Source: Adiantum capillus-veneris (lineage: Eukaryota; Streptophyta; Polypodiopsida; Polypodiales; Pteridaceae). From it: a stretch of 64,000 bases of DNA. The notes beneath the pieces are model-generated. The model was not told the origin of the DNA. It was given only the letters and a program-made list of their open reading frames with translations, and did not search any database. Shown here piece after piece: positions 1 through 11,869 of the stretch. The stretch lies in NCBI GenBank assembly GCA_014529385.2, contig CM043944.1:47532768-47596767 (forward strand), given 5' to 3'. A program made the translations under genes and the position numbers. The first letter of the stretch is position 1. Each line of letters opens with the position of its first letter.

Positions 1-557
1 GAAGCTTTCTTGGTTCATTTGACAGGTTGATATTGGTTCTTGGGTAGCATTGTTGATGTTTGGCATTTGTAAACCTTCTACATAGTTTCCTATGTATCTC
101 CGTGAAACATGATAAATTATTCCCCAAGTCAAGCTATAGATAGTATTATCTTTGCCTTGATATTGTCTATTCCATGGGTCTCCTATGATATGAGATTCTG
201 TGGTTTCACGATCGAAGACATCATAGATGCTAGACTCTCATCTATATCTACGCTGTTTTGGTCAAAGTATATGCTCGTTGGGTTACAATATCGAAGTTTG
301 ATTCTAGATGGAGGAGAGTTTGGTTCTACATAAATTTTTGGGTTCACTCGGTTAATATCCTGCAGCTCTAGAGATGTTGGGCTATAATAGATTCTTTCCT
401 CTAAAATGAGCCATCCTTTCTGATCTATCACTAGACGCACTTCTATGAGCTGGTATGTGGGCCGTTCAAACACTGGTTGATCCTTTTTGTACAATTTCCC
501 TTTTTGGTCTACATAGTGTGCATATGAATTATGTGTACCATACAATGCTGACAACAT
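1..557 (-). pseudogene. Retrotransposon first-ORF fragment, distal part
   Basis: An open stretch of 124 codons (557-183) continues in another frame to the left edge. It contains a RPTYQLIE-like string and, around 190-125, a box IGDPW..QYQGKD..IYSL. Both match boxes in the neighbouring fragment at 779-1165 (DPTYQPIE and IGEPSQRQYKGQDGAVYSL), so the protein carried a repeated module. The spacing differs: about 95 residues separate the two boxes here, while they are adjacent in the other copy. There is a frame break near 183. I do not recognise the family beyond its position in the element; it may be an N-terminal gag region. Confidence 0.4.
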
Positions 558-778
558 TCTGTTTGATGTGTCCCTTAGACTCGTGAATTATTGCACACTT
601 GTGGTCGTGGATGCAAAATCATTTGCAAACCTAACAGTCTTTTCAACCTTCGGTGATATCTAGACATCTTGACCAAATTCATGCAGGAATTTGTTGTTCA
701 GAGAATCAATTTTAAGATTTTCAGGTGCCTGTGCATCTTTATGCTGATTTTGAACTTGCAGTGCTTTTACTGGTGCTT

Positions 779-1447
779 CTAACAGTAATGAAAATCATCT
801 GATTGCATTAAAAGTGACGAGTTAAATGCACTTACATCGAGATTCGCATTTCCAAATTTTTTTGCACCTTGCTTGGCAATTGATGTGTCCTTGTTGTCTA
901 GATTTCTTGGACAATCTTCAGAAAAATATCCATCTTTTTGTCCACAGTCTGAGCAATGCGCCATGACTGGTGGTATTTCACTTGAATCTGTCATGTCAAG
1001 CTCTAGTTGAGAAGTTTTTGCTTCAATGCTGGCCAAGTTGTCGGCATCTTCTTTTAAAACACTAAGCATCAAGCTGTAGACTGCTCCGTCTTGACCTTTG
1101 TACTGTCTTTGGCTCGGTTCTCCAATTAGACTGGCTTCAATTGGTTGATATGTTGGATCTTTCATTTCTAGTTCTCAACTATAGATCAGACCACTGTAAT
1201 CCATGTACAATGACCCTGATTGCATATGCACCAACTATATGTTTTGCTGACTTGTACAGATTTCTGGATAAAAACTTAATTCCAGCTTTTGCACTTCTAT
1301 CTTCACCTTATTTTTGAGCTTGCAATACCTGGCTACATTGAAGCCTGTGAACATCTGGGAGTTCTCTAAATCTGGCTTTACTCTGATCAATAGGATCGTG
1401 GATCCTATGTTGCTTTTGCTACTCATCAAGTATCTATGGAATTCCAA
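779..1447 (-). pseudogene. Retrotransposon first-ORF fragment, proximal part with zinc-knuckle-like motif
   Basis: Two open pieces, 1447-1235 (70 codons) and 1165-779 (128 codons), lie between the leader repeats and the distal fragment. The second contains a cysteine-rich string CSDCGQKDGYFSEDC, which resembles a retroviral CCHC zinc knuckle in which the expected His is missing and spacing is off by one; that suggests nucleic-acid binding in the ancestor. It also carries the DPTYQPIE / QYKGQDGAVYSL module shared with the distal fragment. Stops separate the pieces, so this is a pseudogene. The function is inferred only from element context. Confidence 0.4.
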
Positions 1448-1689
1448 ATCTGTATAGAAAACCTTATCTCCAATGTAGCCATAGAGCTATAAAATTTGGT
1501 CCGTTGCAGTTGTACTCTCGGCTTGACTTGAGTCCATGTCGACTGGTTCTATAAAAACTGTCTCTTAGAAAATCTCGATGTTGATTAGCAGAATTACTGC
1601 TGCTCGAGTTCGATAAGTCTGCTTTTACCCAAGTACTTTTGGCAACGGGTTGCTCTTAGACTCACAAGAGTTGACTAACTCTAGCTCAA

Positions 1690-4600
1690 AAGTGTCAGAA
1701 TTGATGAAAATTTGGGCTTTGAATAGCCTAATCTGCAATCTAGAAACTAGGTAAATAGGTACCAATTTGGACCCGATGGAACCCAAACTTGACCACTGGC
1801 CTTGTGTTATGTTGTTCTAACACTGTACAAGCTCAAAAGTCCAAAATTCTCTTTCTGGGCCCCAATAGTAAACAATTGTGATTATTTACTTTTCTCAGTT
1901 TCTACACTTTTTAGGCTTGTTTTTCCAAGCAATCACCTTGTTGTGGTCTCTGGACAAGTTTGGTTGAGTTTGAATAAGATTTGTCCAAGTTATCAATTGT
2001 TTAGTGTTTGCAGACTCTGATTCCAAGAATCTAGCTTAAGTCTCAATTTTGTGATCCAAATTTCACCAAATTAGATTTGTGGAGTCTACTTGATATGATT
2101 GACCCTATGGTATACTGAACTGTGCAAAATTTCTCAATTATGGAGCAAATGTATATAATCGGGATTATCTATTACTAATATTTTTTTTCAACTTTTTGCC
2201 AAAATGTTGATACCAATTGGTTAAGAAACTAAACTTAAGATCCCTAGCCAAGTTTCACCAAGTTTAGATAATTACTGCTCGATTTGTCAACAGTTTTCTG
2301 TTCATAGACTGAGTTTATAAATTTAGCCACAATTTTCACTTAAGAGATCCAAATCTTACAAAATTTGATACGAGTGCTCAATATAACATGATAAAACTGG
2401 TGATATACTTGGTTGGTCAAAAAAGTTGAAAAATATGGCAAAAGTAAATAATCCCGATTATTTACTTTTGGTAACTTCTTTTGCATATGTTTGGTGACTT
2501 GAGCATGTACACATGTTTAACACTTCAATCTAAGCCTCTGAGTCAAGTTTTACTGAATTTGAATAAGATTTACCAAGTCACACTCAAGTTCTCGACACTC
2601 AGTACAGATTTTAGTTTTTATCAAGGTTTTGGTATGTTTTGTGATCCAAACTCTATGAGCCTTCACAAAAGATGTTTATAATCATGCATAGAGTCTTTGG
2701 TATCAACCTTGATCCATTTTGAGCCAAATGCAAAAAATACGATTATTTACTTTTGACCTAGAATGAACACTTTTTGCAATTTTTTCACTGGACAGTCTTT
2801 TTATGACCTGTTTTAAGCCTTTGAGTCAAATCAAAACTTAATTTGAACAAGATTCATCAAGTCAAAAACATTTCTTGATAATGAGTACGGATTTCAATTT
2901 TTGCCAAGTTTTTGGTTTGTTTTGTGATCCAAACTCTATGAGCCTTCACAAAAGATGTTTATAATCATGCATAGAGTATTTGGTATCAACCTTGATCCAT
3001 TTTGAGCCAAATGCAAAAAATGCAATTATTTACTTTTGACCTAAAATCAACACTTTTTGTAAATTTTTCACTGGACAGTCTTTTTATGACCTGTTTTAAG
3101 CCTTTGAGTCAAGTCAAAACTTAATTTGGACAAGATTCAGCAAGTCAGAGACAATTTCTTGACAATTAGTACGGATTTCAGTTTTTGGTATGTTTTGTGA
3201 TCCAAACTCTATGAGCCTTCACAAAGGATGTTTGTAATCATGCATAGAGTCTGTGGTATCAACCTTGATCCATTTTGAGCCAAATACAAAAAATATGATT
3301 ATTTACTTTTGACCTAAAATGAACAATTTTTACAATTTCTTCACTGGACGGTCTTTTTATGACCTGTTCTAAGCCTTTGAGTCAAGTCAAAACTTAATCT
3401 GGACAAGATTCATCAGGTCAGACACAATTTCTCGACAATCAGTACAGATTTCAGTTTTTGTCAAGTTTTTGGTATGTTTTGTGATCCAAACTCTACGAGC
3501 CTTCACAAAAGATGTTTGTAATCATGCATAGAGTCTGTGGTATCAACCTTGATCCATTTTGAGCCAAATGCAAAAAAATACGATTATTTACTTTTGACAT
3601 AAAATGAACACTTTTTGCAATTTTTTCACTGGACAGTGTTTTTATGACATGTTTTAAGCCTTTGAGTCAAGTCAAAACTTAATTTAGACAAGATTCATAA
3701 AGTCAGACACAATTTCTTGATAATTAGTACGGATTTTAGTTTTTGCCAAGTTTTTGGTATGTTTTGTGATTCAAACTCTATGAGCCTTTACAAAAGATGT
3801 TTGTAATCATGCATAAAGTCTGTGGTATCAACCTTGATCCATTTTGAGCTAAACGCAAAAAATACGATTATTTTACTTTTGACCTAAAATGAACACTTTT
3901 TACAATTTTTTCACTGGACAGTCTTCTTATGACCTGTTTTAAGCCTTTGAGTCAAGTCAAAACTTAATTTGGACAAGATTCATCAAGTCAGACACAATGT
4001 CTCGACAATTAGTACGGATTTCAATTTTTACCAAGTTTTTGGTGTGTTTTGTGATCCAAACTCTATGAGCCTTCACAAAAGATGTTTGTAATCATGCATA
4101 GAGTCTGTGGTATTAACCTTGAACCATTTTGAGCCAAATGCAAAAAATATGATTATTTACTTTTGACCTAAAATGAACACTTTTTGCAATTTTTTCACTG
4201 GACAGTCTTTTTATGACCTTTTGAGTCAAGTCAAAACTTAATTTGAACAAGATCCATCAAGTCAAACAATTTCAACAATCAGTACGAATTTCAATTTTTG
4301 CCAAGTTTTTGGTCTGCTTTGTGATCTAAACTCGATGAGCCTTCACAAAAGATGTTTGTAATCATACATAGAGTATGTGGTATCAACTTTGGTCCATTTT
4401 GATCCAAATGCAAAGAATACAATTATTTACTTTTGACTTGAAATGAATACTTTTTGTAATTTTTTCACTGTTATGATCTATTTTAAGCCTTTGAGTCAAG
4501 TCAAAACTTAATTTGAACAAGGTAAAGTCAGATACAATTTCTCTACAATCAGTATGGAGTTCAAATTTTGCCAAGTTTTTGGTATGTTTTGTGATCCAAA

Positions 4601-4840
4601 CTCTATGAGCCTTCAAAAAAGATGTTTGTACACATGCATAGAGTCTGTGGTATCAACCTTTGATCCATTCTGAGCCAACTGTAAAAAATGTGATTATTTA
4701 CTTTTGGCCCAAAATGAAAACTTTTTTCAACTTTTTCAGTGGACAGTCTTTTTATGATCTATTTTAAGCCTCTGAGTCAAGTCAAAACTTAATTTGACCT
4801 AAAATCTCAAGAAAAAGTAAATAATATGAGTTTTTACAAA
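1690..4840. repeat. Tandem array, ~280-bp unit, about 11 copies, in retrotransposon leader
   Basis: The marker string gattatttactttt recurs near 1880, 2162 (degenerate), 2456, 2739, 3023, 3297, 3582, 3865, 4151, 4421 and 4692. A second marker, gatccattttgag, is spaced 283, 273, 284, 285, 285, 270 and 271 bp from 2711 onward. Units are most alike in the middle (2700-4200) and more diverged at both ends, as expected for arrays that grow by unequal exchange. The array sits between the PBS (5387-5404) and the first ORF of a minus-strand element, so it is leader sequence and not a free satellite. Short ORFs inside it are not credible genes. Confidence 0.9.
2439..2470. repeat. Perfect 15-bp inverted repeat with 2-nt spacer
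   Basis: Arms caaaagtaaataatc (2439-2453) and gattatttacttttg (2456-2470) are exact reverse complements around a CC centre. The right arm is the conserved AT-rich marker of the 280-bp tandem unit. Other units show only the right arm, so this unit has an extra inverted copy. Near the array end (about 4810-4824) the left-arm motif recurs alone. Confidence 0.85.
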
Positions 4841-5386
4841 CCTTAAAAAAAATCCTCAAATGCATCCTTGAGCTTATCCACTACTGGTTCATACAACTTT
4901 TAAAGCATACTCTCCAGTCGGATTGAGTGGTTGACAATCTTCTGGTGCTATTTCTAGCAGTAGACATGAAATTCTACAGCTTCACATAACCACTCAAAAA
5001 TGATTCTTTTGGAGAGAGCAATTTATGAAATTTCACATCGGGTTCTACTTACCCTACTCCTAGGTTCTTCTGCAATGGGGTTGTGGAAAGTGTCCACAAA
5101 CACTCATTTTCTTGTTTTTTATGGTTTTCTGAACCTTGATCTTAAGACTTGTCTTGTCCATCAATCATTTTCAAAATCCTACCTAATTCTACAATCCTAC
5201 AGTCCTACAATCTTAAAGGTACTTAGCAAGTACGACTTACTTCCAAGCTACCTTTACACAGAAAAAGACAACAATCTTAAGCTATGCGGTTCTAAAAAGA
5301 AAGTTTTGACTTTAGGAGATCCTAGAGGAAGTTAAAGGATAACTTCACAAGACGCTCATGTTTTTCCCTAGTCTAGGTCTCTTCAA
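4841..5386. other. Non-repetitive leader between PBS and tandem array
   Basis: About 550 bp on the minus strand between the PBS and the tandem repeats. A 111-codon plus-strand ORF (5000-5335) lies here but matches nothing I know and is antisense to the element, so I do not call it. No other structure was seen. Confidence 0.4.
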
Positions 5387-5404
5387 TCCCCGGCAGCGGT
5401 GCCA
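5387..5404 (-). other. Primer-binding site, tRNA-Asp type
   Basis: The minus-strand sequence TGGCACCGCTGCCGGGGA differs at two positions from TGGCGCCGTTGCCGGGGA, the site complementary to the 3' end of plant tRNA-Asp used by many Athila/Tat-group elements. It lies two bases inside the LTR end (CACA at 5407), the usual spacing. This fixes the element orientation as minus. Confidence 0.8.
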
Positions 5405-5406
5405 AA

Positions 5407-6417
5407 TGTGGGATGGGTGTCTAACCTCACTCCTACCTTATTGCAGACATAGCGAGAACCACGAATATAATTGTCAATCCATGGGACGAAGTTGACTCAA
5501 CTAGTGCATAGAGGCTACAAGAGGTTGTCAATCTCTTGGAAAACAAAAAACAACTCGCATATAACTCAGGCTACACTCAAATGACAGAAATCACCAAAAA
5601 CTAATCGCTCATCGGCAAACAAATCACATCTGTTACAGCATCAAACGACATCAAAACGTCACAAAACTTTTAGGACATGTTTATAAGACCTAAGCACACA
5701 TGCTTATGGTCTTAAACCTCACTTTAGGTCAAGTGCCAAAATCGCGATTATTAACAACAGTGAGTTTTTGACCTCGTTGTTTTTGACCCATAATGCATCT
5801 AAATGCTTAGCAATGATACCCCGATACCCCGCCTATACTTAATTTTTGATTTGAAAGATTAAATTCCTACTTATGATGAAATTAGCCCGCAGGTCGGCGA
5901 CGCCAAAAGCTACGGATTACCATGAAATGCTTACGTCAATGCGTAGATCTCTTACCTGCGGTTGCAACACGCAACAGACGTGATTGCAATGTGACAACCG
6001 AGGAGGGAGTAGGAAGCGCGAGAAGGAGAGAAGTGAGTGCCGTTAGCTCACACCGTGTTTCTATTATCCAAAACTTAATAAGATCTTTACAAAGTTGGCT
6101 TTTATACCTTAGCCAAGGTCTAAAATGTGAAATGTTCGACGCCCAAGACCTTTGAGGCTCCACACTTATTGTATCTGCAACCCAGGTACACTAACTGACC
6201 TATTCTTTACATCTTGGAACTCTTATTGAGCCCGTAACACGTTACAATCATCACAATGGCTAAATAAATTGAGAATTTACAATACATGACCATTTTGGGA
6301 AAATGTGAAAAATGTGTAACTCCAATATTTATTGCTTCTTCATGTTGATCTTCGATGTGCATTCGTATGTATTTGGTCTTTAGCAGATTTTGTTAACTGA
6401 CATTGACTCAGTTAACA
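5407..6417 (-). repeat. LTR of minus-strand Gypsy-type element
   Basis: The left end starts TGTGGGATGG next to the PBS. The right end is taken as ...TTAACA at 6417, followed by a pyrimidine run that reads as a polypurine tract on the minus strand. The minus-strand LTR start is a perfect 10-bp inverted repeat (6391-6400 and 6408-6417). An alternative right end is 6246, where TGTAAC also begins a small inverted repeat. The segment around 5515-5540 matches the 3' part of the Gypsy A LTR (about 16188-16215) as a diverged copy, so the two LTRs are related. A TATA box lies at 6097-6108. Confidence 0.65.
6097..6108 (-). promoter_or_regulatory. LTR TATA box
   Basis: The minus strand reads ggtataaaagcc. 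The same block, including the preceding ttagcc-type sequence, occurs in the LTR at 55387-55800 (55544-55555). Its distance from the LTR start fits a U3 promoter that would transcribe leftward into the element. Confidence 0.6.
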
Positions 6418-6428
6418 TTCCCCTCAGC
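6418..6428 (-). other. Polypurine-tract-like run beside LTR
   Basis: The minus strand reads gctgaggggaa immediately before the LTR start TGTTAACTGA. Its position and composition match a PPT that primes plus-strand DNA synthesis. It would belong to a second copy whose internal region lies to the right, because the PBS-bearing copy lies to the left. Confidence 0.45.
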
Positions 6429-9361
6429 TCTTGGTGCATTAGAGAGATTTGAACATTTCTTAGTGTATTCAGAGAGGATCAACTCCGACCATTACTTCTT
6501 CTCAGTATCGAGCATTCTTTACACCATCATCTATGACTTTTTAGTTTTTTGGCATCTTCTCCACATCAACTCTCAGGTTTTGGCATTTGGTGACTATAGA
6601 TTTGGCTAGCATGCTTCCGTCTGGCGGTGGAAGGCAACATTGAGCATTTTCTCTACTTCGACTTAGCGAGAGTGGTTTGGATCTCCTCTGGTTTAGCCTC
6701 ACCATTGGCATTCCTCCCACGCTTATTCCGGAGCATTTTTGCTTTGACGGATTTTCCCGACATCTCGACATTGCCAACTCGATTTAGTAGGAAATGATCA
6801 AGCAAGAGAGGCATCAGCTCCCCTCTAGCCCCCATCTAGAGCGTCTCGGCTCCATAGTGTCTTCTCCCCCCCCCCAAAACCTCGACGGTGTTTTCATTTT
6901 GATAGTTCTCCAGGTTCTAGTTTTGGCCACACAAATTGACACATACGGCTCCAACAGACCATTTTGGAGTGGATTTCCCTTGAGCAAGCTCAACTCTTAG
7001 ATTTTCTCAGGTTTTCGATCGATGTGCTTTTCGACTGACGAGGTAGTGTGAAAATTTCTAGGCGGTTTGCTCATAGTTTGTGCATTCTTATGAGTGCAAA
7101 TTAGGCGGCACATGTAGTGCTCATGCATGACTATGTGGGGCATTTTAGAGAGTGGTTTTAGCACAATTTTGTGTTGTTCATAGTATGTATGCATATGCGG
7201 GTATAGCTTGAGCTAGGTATTGTTTTTGGACATGTACATGTACATGTCCATAGAGCCACTCGTTTAGGAGTGAGCTAGTTGGCCAAGATTTTGATAGTAC
7301 ATGTATAGCATTTGTGGATCTATTTATTGAGATAATGAGTGTCTATTTTCATGTGGTTTTGGTGAGATTTTTTGCGTTATAACTAAGTTTTTCAGGGAAA
7401 TCTCTCATGAAATTTTCCCATATTCTCGCCATGTTTTATGCATATATGGAGCGTATATATAAAGGGTATTTTTGGTCAGCTAGTTAAGTTAACTATACAA
7501 GACGACTGTTCCACAGGTAGTCGAGGAAACAAAGATGTGTGTGTTTATGATTGATTATCCCCATCACTATGATTTGCATAGTTAGCATAACTAAAAAAGA
7601 CCTTATAAAAAAACCTTTATTAACGACATCATGTATACAATTTTTGTTTCACAAAAACTTCTCAAATCAAGCCTGCTTTGATTATATTCAAAAAAAAACC
7701 AGCGAGATTGATACTATGGATGAAGAAGAGGTGCCAGCACCCCTAGAGGAAGAAGACTGAGACTTATACCTGTCACCATCCAAAAACAACATCAAGTTAG
7801 AACTTGGAATGCCCCTATTGGGAAGACATGTACAAGGCAGCCCTAGCCGCCTGTTATCGCTGTCTCTTACCAAGGATTTATCACTCACTCACCCACTCCT
7901 TCATATTGTGTACTTAATTCGGAGTTTTTAGATTTCCTAGGTAGAAAGGTCAAGTTCTAGATGGGGAATACTTTGCAATTGAATGGTGAACTACTAGTTT
8001 TTGGTTTATAAGCTTGCGTTTCTTTGGGCAAGTAACTCTTGACATCCTAGCGGTTTGCTTATATTTGAAAATTTTAGGTGCCGAGTCAGCCTGTAAACAA
8101 AACCATTCATAAGATATATGCATATCCATATATTTGATTATGCTTACGAACCAAAATTTAGATAACATGTTTTAATTAGATGAATCCAACAAGAATTATC
8201 CCTGAAAATGCATGTCATGTATCCAATATCCCAGTGACTATACGTGCTCTTTACTAGATAGCTCCGAGTGACTTGTTCAATGTATGAGAAGTAACCCAGC
8301 CATGCTGCCCTTCCTACAATATATGTGATCCAAACATTAGAAAGTAGCAATAAACGGTTGTGCCAAGTTTCCTATGCCAAGGGTGTGTGACATGACTTGG
8401 TCTATTGATACCTTTGATGCCATCATCCACAACCATCCCTATTTTTTTTTTCAAGAGCTTCCTTCGTATTATGTGTATATTTTTTTAAAAAAAAGACCAT
8501 AATTACCAACATTGTATCAATGTACCATGTTTGACAAAAAAACCTCCCAACATTCCTTATCACTTTTTTGACACCTTCAAACCTCAAATAGACATGTTTT
8601 GTATACTGTTTTAGTCAAATCCAGGACGTTCATGCTTGCTTTATTGAGGATTCCACACTTCAATTAGATATATCATGTGCCCTATATGGTCAGCACATCA
8701 AAAGATCATATGTGATCCTACTATTTCATGTAATATTAGTAATAGAATAACCAGCATATATCAGACCCTATTACCCATGTTGAGGTGTGATTAAGGTAAC
8801 ATATTTAAGTGATAAGAATTCCCTTTTATTGTGTTATCTTGATCATCATGCCAATCATCATGTATTTGCCAATGTAGCAAAACTTCAATGACTAGGTTTC
8901 TATGAATATATTTAATAATCCAAAAGAAGCTACATCCAAAACCATACTCTCCTTGGTTATTGCACTTCATTTGTGTCACAAGGCCTACCATGATGAATGA
9001 TATTCCTTCATTAATTTTCATAGTGCTCATGATTATTGATAATGTGTATGTTCCCAAATCATTGATAGAATTAATTATAATTGGATTTTTCAAACACATA
9101 GAATTTTGGAACAACATTCACCTCAGTAGGCGTTGGAGCCTACCTGGGTGTTTTAAGACGAATGCCATTTTTGCTCGTTTGCGGTGTGGCAGATGCGTTT
9201 TTCCCAGAAAATGTCTCGTATCACTTCTTGACAGATTGAAGCCAATCTATTGTTGTGGGTAGAGGCCATCGTACGTGTAGCCTTTTGTGTATAATGGAAA
9301 GTGGTTGAGAGATTGGGTTTGCTTCGATTCATGAGTTCCCTGTGTCTGAATGGGGGAGCGA

Positions 9362-9362
<1 letters not shown>
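6429..9362. other. Unassigned DNA, no supported gene
   Basis: Short ORFs on both strands (largest 108 codons, 9117-8791 minus) show no domain I recognise and overlap each other antisense. A TATA-like string gtatatataaaggg lies near 7451-7464 on the plus strand, but no transcript start or gene follows convincingly. If the PPT at 6418 is real, the left part could be 3' internal sequence of a decayed LTR element. Confidence 0.4.
7227..7250. repeat. Perfect 24-bp palindrome
   Basis: The centre is catgtacatgtacatg and the outer bases continue to pair out to tgga/tcca, with no mismatch and no spacer. It is partly a consequence of a short acatgt tandem repeat. It may be structural or a chance product of simple sequence. 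Confidence 0.9.

Positions 9363-9444
<82 letters not shown>
9363..9444. repeat. (TG)41 microsatellite
   Basis: An uninterrupted TG dinucleotide run of 82 bp. ORFs encoding poly-His-Thr or Val-Cys across it are artefacts. Confidence 0.98.
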
Positions 9445-9445
<1 letters not shown>

Positions 9446-9558
9446 CCGCGCACAGAAATACAGCAAACGGTGAGTAGCTCTTACGTGTATGGCCCAAGAT
9501 GGTAGATGACTATGGCGAGGGAGGGATTATGGTAGGACTGTGTTAACATATGGGCTGC

Positions 9559-9560
<2 letters not shown>

Positions 9561-9634
<74 letters not shown>
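9561..9634. repeat. (GT)37 microsatellite
   Basis: A second uninterrupted run 116 bp after the first, suggesting a duplicated or locally expanded repeat-prone segment. The interval between them and the flank to 10553 contain no gene I can support. Confidence 0.98.
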
Positions 9635-9635
<1 letters not shown>

Positions 9636-10553
9636 CAGAGGGGTGATGGGAGCACGGCTTTATGCGGCCCAGAGCGGGATGCAGAGGCCCTCCAAGGCAG
9701 GGTGTGAGGTTCTGATTAGGGATTACCCTACAGCTTCCAGCAGGCAATGGGCGAGTGTGTGTGGTTATCCCTACTACGGGTTTGCGATCAAGCATGCAGG
9801 GTGACAGTGGTGCGTGAATGACCAGGAAGTTAAGTGAAGCTTTATTCATGTAAGGTTATATGCATATCTAGATATACAATTAGGTTTGGCTTTGAATGCC
9901 TTGCATGTGATGCAAAAGCTGTTATCCGGTGGCGCTTCACCTCTAAAAGAAGTAAACTTATCTAGCCCCCTTATTAGCAGGTTAGGTGAATGGATTTAGA
10001 TACCATTTCCATGTCAATTAACAACATCATACATGTACCATATGAGGTTTGTAGATGATTTCGTTCAGTGTGTTGGTTTGGCCAGAATGTGACTAGCAAT
10101 ATGTTTTGGCGGGATCCTCCCCTCTTCCATTTGATGTGACTATGACATGTTTTTTTATTTTTAATTGAGGCAATGCACCTAGATCTGGGTTGTGTGCATG
10201 ATACCCATTTAAATTCAAGGTAATCACAAAAGTGCACAATACGGAACCACAATGAGCGAGCTATTTTATCAAAACACCCCCATTACAAGAGATACATTCC
10301 AAAAATGGTATAATTGCACCTTGATCTAATTTTTGCCCAAAAAAATCTTGGGAATATTGTGACACATTGTAGCATCTTCAGTGTCATATCGGTTATCACC
10401 GTGTACTTTACTTGGTGGTACTGGGAGTGGTCCCTGTTGTATGTTTGGAAGATGTCGTCTTACTCTGAAAAATGAAACACACGAGGTATATAAAAACATA
10501 CAAAAAAGAGACATTGATTTCAAGGATATTTTACTAAATGTATAGATCCTTAG
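9635..10553. other. Unassigned DNA
   Basis: Minus-strand open stretches at 9974-10252 and 10326-10523 do not match any family I recognise. By position this could be the far side of the Copia fragment at 13517-14210, split by the 10554-13516 insertion, but no RT motif is visible. Confidence 0.3.
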
Positions 10554-10589
10554 TGGGGGGAGTGAGGAAGTGGGGGTTTTTGACTAGTA

Positions 10590-10697
<108 letters not shown>

Positions 10698-10788
10698 GCT
10701 AGTTGGCATCTCAAGTTCACAAGTGTCATCAGAGGGAAGTAGAGGAAGTAGAAGGTGTTACAACTTGTGGGCATGTGTGTGTATGTAG

Positions 10789-11415
10789 CTAACAAGGGGG
10801 AGCAAAGAAAATAAAACAAAAATACAAGGAGTATACATGAATATAGGTGAGAGGATCTCTGAACCTATGGCCACTGGCTCTCTTGAAATACATGCATGCT
10901 GCTATGTAGACTCTAGTGATGTGCGAAATCTTTGCTAAAGTATGCATGCATATCGTGCAGGTATCTCGTAATGAACTACATATCCTACAGGTACCTTGTG
11001 TTGCCCTACATAGCTCGATGCTAGTATCAATCATCAAAAGATTGAAAACACCAAATGCAAACGCTACCACTATGATTTCTATCTCATGTCTTAACACTAG
11101 AAGGTCATACATGAGACTCACGAAGGCCAATGAGAACTATGTGATATTTTCCATCCAATCCCTAGTATTACTATCAATGCTCATTGAAATCTCTACCAAT
11201 CTATCTTTCGGAAGCACCTCAATGCCATGTGCATCCTCTGCATCATCAAGACTACTTGTCACATGTCTTGACATCACCATGTTAGCCTTTAGCATGAGAA
11301 TATAGAAAAAATCCATATCATCCACCTCTGTAGTTAAAGGAATTTCTTTCCTAAGAGGATAATTATGTTGTTTCTTGATACAACATGACCACTCCAACCC
11401 TGTATCTACATACAT
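10789..11415 (-). pseudogene. Copia linker and RT/RNase H-junction remnant
   Basis: Two overlapping frames, 11415-11137 and 11130-10789, together align with residues around 500-600 of the ORF at 23641-25494. The shared core is (A/S)LMY.(L/M)L.LR..I...V.AFA.GV, which corresponds to the Copia segment usually reading GSLMYAM..TRPDIAYAVG at the end of RT. The Asp of RPDI is lost and there is a frameshift near 11135. No catalytic RT box is present. Confidence 0.55.
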
Positions 11416-11869
11416 GTCATATACACATCAATCTAGTTATTTGCAAAAGAGACTCATCTTGTCTCTTGTTGACATATTTGAAACCAAATTGAGATTGAAC
11501 CATCTTAAGCCTCAAATACTAATGCAATGGATAGACCAAGACACTACGAGCTCCCCTCAAAATCACTTGCAATTTGAAATGCATCTAGAAATATTGCTCT
11601 CTATGTAGTATTTGGCATCCTCAGTCTACTAATTGTTTCACTAACATCAAACTCTATCTCTACTGAGGAACATAATGCACATATTGAAGTGTATATGGTG
11701 CACCACTGGGTAATGATATACATACATATCTTGCTCCTACAACACCAAACCATCAACCAAGTGTACTCAACCAAGAGTTCCACTAAAGAAATTACTAAAC
11801 CACATGACATGGTATGATGTGGACGACTACATCCTCATCTAGCAACCAATGGGAATGCTTGTCACCCGG

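Larger units (their letters stand above)
1..6417 (-). mobile_element. Gypsy-type LTR retrotransposon, 5' half (runs off left edge)
   Basis: Read on the minus strand this has a 5' LTR (6417 down to 5407), a two-base spacer, a primer-binding site resembling the tRNA-Asp type used by Athila/Tat-group plant Gypsy elements, a ~3-kb leader of tandem repeats, and then broken ORFs that continue past the window start. The first-ORF pieces share a weak pattern with the first ORF of Gypsy B (32465-33420), for example a short Gly-His-aromatic-Tyr-Ala run followed by Asp, which places it in the same broad group. Pol is not in the window, so the Gypsy assignment is inferred from PBS type and LTR layout. 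Confidence 0.6.

Noticed and set aside
1-1447. First thought: fragments of an endogenous pararetrovirus movement or coat protein (repeated boxes and a knuckle-like Cys motif).
   Set aside because: A proper LTR and tRNA-Asp PBS lie upstream in the right orientation, and similar strings occur in the first ORF of Gypsy B, so an LTR retrotransposon is the simpler explanation.
1690-4840. Possible CRISPR-like array because of regular spacing.
   Set aside because: The whole 280-bp unit repeats, with no short constant repeats separated by unique spacers; this is a tandem repeat in plant DNA.
5000-5335. 111-codon plus-strand ORF.
   Set aside because: Antisense to the element leader, with no recognisable domain.
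8791-9262. Overlapping ORFs of 100-108 codons on both strands, considered as Copia RNase H.
   Set aside because: None of the RNase H motifs (DADYAG, SEAEY, HIDV) could be found in any frame.
9247-9849. ORFs encoding His-Thr or Val-Cys repeats.
   Set aside because: They are translations of TG microsatellites.
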